Below, one piece after another: positions 5,777-6,664 of a stretch of DNA of 6,664 nucleotides (position 1 is the first letter of the stretch; every line of letters begins with the position of its first letter). Origin of the DNA: JAPYTU01 sp036166735 (lineage in GTDB: Bacteria > Bacteroidota > Bacteroidia > Cytophagales > MED-G16); the NCBI GenBank assembly GCA_036166735.1, contig JAYZHG010000118.1, positions 1 through 6,664 on the forward strand, written 5' to 3'. The position numbers and the translations under genes are program-made. The notes beneath the pieces were generated by a model. That model worked only from the letters and a program-made list of their open reading frames with translations. It was not told where the DNA came from and did no database searches.

Positions 5777-6664
5777 TATTTATAATTTTAATTTCAAATA
5801 TACTAGGCCACCATTTACCAGTGACATAAATTTTATTATTATTGGTTGCAATTCCATTTAAAACGTCAATTTTACCATTATAATTTTCTTTGTTAAAAAC
5901 ATTATCCAAATTAATAAAATTTTCTACTTTTCCATTACTATAGTTTATAATTAGAATAATATCTTTTCCGTAAACATTAGCATATATTTTGTCATTTATA
6001 AATTCAAGTTCATTAATGTTTATAACCTTTCCATTATTATCATATACTTGAATTCGATTTTCAATTTTATAAGTATTGGGGTTGATAAAATATAAATTTT
6101 CAGTACCATCACTCATTACAATTTTATCATGAACAGTAGTTATTCCCCATCCTTCTGTTTTATAATCAAATTCATCAATTTTATCAAATGTATTTTTATC
6201 ATATACAAATCCTTTTTTTGATTTCCATGTTAAAAGAAAAATTTTATCATTATACATTGTTATTCCTTCTCCAAAGTATTTATCGTCTAATTTTAATAAA
6301 TCAATTATTTTTCCTGATTTTAAGTCTACTTTTTTTATTGTTGATTTGCCATATTGACCAGTACTTTCGTATAATATTTCATTATCAATAAAAAGTCCTT
6401 GGGTATATGAATCTTTATTATGTGGAAAAATGTTTGTTATTTCAAAGAAGACTTCTTTAGTTGATTCTTTTGGATATAGGTATATAGTTTTTAAATGGTT
6501 TTCAATTTTTCCATTTGATAACCATGTTTTTATTTTAAAATTATTTTTACCAAATTTTAAAATAGAATTTGTTGGTAGATTAGTTTTATTGGTGAATGTA
6601 ATAGAATTATCATCATGGTAAAGTATTGAGCTATCAATTGTTACTTCATTGTTGTTAATACCTA
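5763..6664 (-). CDS. Glutaminyl-peptide cyclotransferase (5' end missing)
   Basis: The frame is open from the window edge to a TGA at 5765-5763, giving 299 visible residues; the true start and any signal peptide lie outside. The enzyme converts N-terminal glutamine of proteins to pyroglutamate and belongs to the plant/bacterial five-bladed beta-propeller family, not the zinc-dependent animal type. Counting from the first visible codon, motifs are FPHNKDSYTQGL (79-90), YESTGQYG (98-105), FGEGIT (130-135), LTWKSKKGFVYD (144-155), EGWGIT (170-175), MSDGT (183-187), NELEF (217-221), IYANVY (226-231), DVLNGIA (266-272) and VTGKWWPSIFEI (280-291). Residues 1-78 form an extra beta-rich N-terminal domain, as in Bacteroidota homologues. 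A Met at 6257 opens a shorter frame, but it lies within the propeller after FGEGIT and cannot be the real start. The gene is predicted periplasmic and overlaps the SCP-2 gene by 14 nt. Confidence 0.93.
   Translation of the reverse strand, partial: GINNNEVTIDSSILYHDDNSITFTNKTNLPTNSILKFGKNNFKIKTWLSNGKIENHLKTIYLYPKESTKEVFFEITNIFPHNKDSYTQGLFIDNEILYESTGQYGKSTIKKVDLKSGKIIDLLKLDDKYFGEGITMYNDKIFLLTWKSKKGFVYDKNTFDKIDEFDYKTEGWGITTVHDKIVMSDGTENLYFINPNTYKIENRIQVYDNNGKVININELEFINDKIYANVYGKDIILIINYSNGKVENFINLDNVFNKENYNGKIDVLNGIATNNNKIYVTGKWWPSIFEIKIINNGTK

Noticed and set aside
5661..5861. Plus-strand open frame of 66 codons across the SCP-2/cyclotransferase overlap
   Set aside because: It is antisense to two confidently identified genes, and its sequence is the Phe/Ile/Ser-rich pattern expected from reading AT-rich genes backwards.
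5763..6257. Treating the cyclotransferase as a 164-residue protein starting at the Met at 6257, or as a broken gene
   Set aside because: I translated upstream of this Met and found no stop up to the window edge, with conserved motifs FPHNKDSYTQGL, YESTGQYG and FGEGIT in the same frame, so the gene is intact and only cut by the window.
6421..6429. TGTGGAAAA, similar to a reverse-complement DnaA box, which could hint at an origin near dnaN
   Set aside because: It is an isolated one-mismatch match inside conserved coding sequence (the FPHNK motif), with no cluster of boxes and no non-coding AT-rich unwinding region.
6188..6621. Two plus-strand open frames (6188-6391 and 6430-6621) that look like small membrane proteins
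   Set aside because: Both lie opposite conserved cyclotransferase motifs; the apparent hydrophobicity comes from antisense reading of Lys/Asn/Asp-rich codons.
1..6664. Possible reassignment of TGA to tryptophan, considered because of the very low GC content
   Set aside because: ftsZ and the cyclotransferase gene both end in TGA at the expected C-termini, and conserved tryptophans are all encoded by TGG.

Overview
The window is an AT-rich bacterial segment (low GC by eye) that reads as a Bacteroidota chromosome, probably from a flavobacteria-like, possibly marine and streamlined lineage. The phylum call rests on protein features: the FtsQ C-terminus (FYK..LP..GWNTYKTVNLKFKNQI.C.KK pattern), the Bacteroidota-type FtsA and FtsZ, a beta clamp ending in a MLVMPVM-type C-terminus, and a glutamine cyclotransferase with the extra N-terminal beta domain common in Bacteroidota. 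Starts mostly lack a Shine-Dalgarno sequence, and one TAnnTTTG promoter-like element is present, which also fits. The code is standard: TGA ends ftsZ and the cyclotransferase gene, and tryptophan is TGG. The phylum call is fairly firm; anything finer is inference.

Plus strand, 2-5474: ftsQ, ftsA and ftsZ (the tail of the division and cell-wall cluster) are packed with 2-nt gaps. A 45-bp spacer holding a perfect 10-bp direct repeat and a possible promoter -7 element follows. Next come dnaN (replication sliding clamp) and, overlapping its end by 8 nt, a gene for a two-repeat beta-rich protein that may be secreted. Nine bases after that gene lies a class II tRNA-Leu with anticodon GAG.

Minus strand, 6664-5477: a glutaminyl-peptide cyclotransferase gene, cut by the window edge at its 5' end, overlaps by 14 nt a small SCP-2 sterol-carrier-like gene. 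The SCP-2 stop codon lies 2 bases from the mature 3' end of the tRNA, so the two transcription units converge with essentially no spacer.

FtsQ, FtsA and FtsZ act together in the divisome: FtsZ polymerises, FtsA tethers it to the membrane, and FtsQ links to the periplasmic machinery. DnaN next to ftsZ places replication processivity and division genes side by side. The cyclotransferase would form N-terminal pyroglutamate on exported proteins. I see no phage, insertion sequence, CRISPR or defence locus. No gene-free stretch exceeds 300 bases. The less ordinary points are the ftsZ-dnaN junction, the duplicated-domain protein coupled to dnaN, and the compact tRNA/SCP-2/cyclotransferase arrangement.
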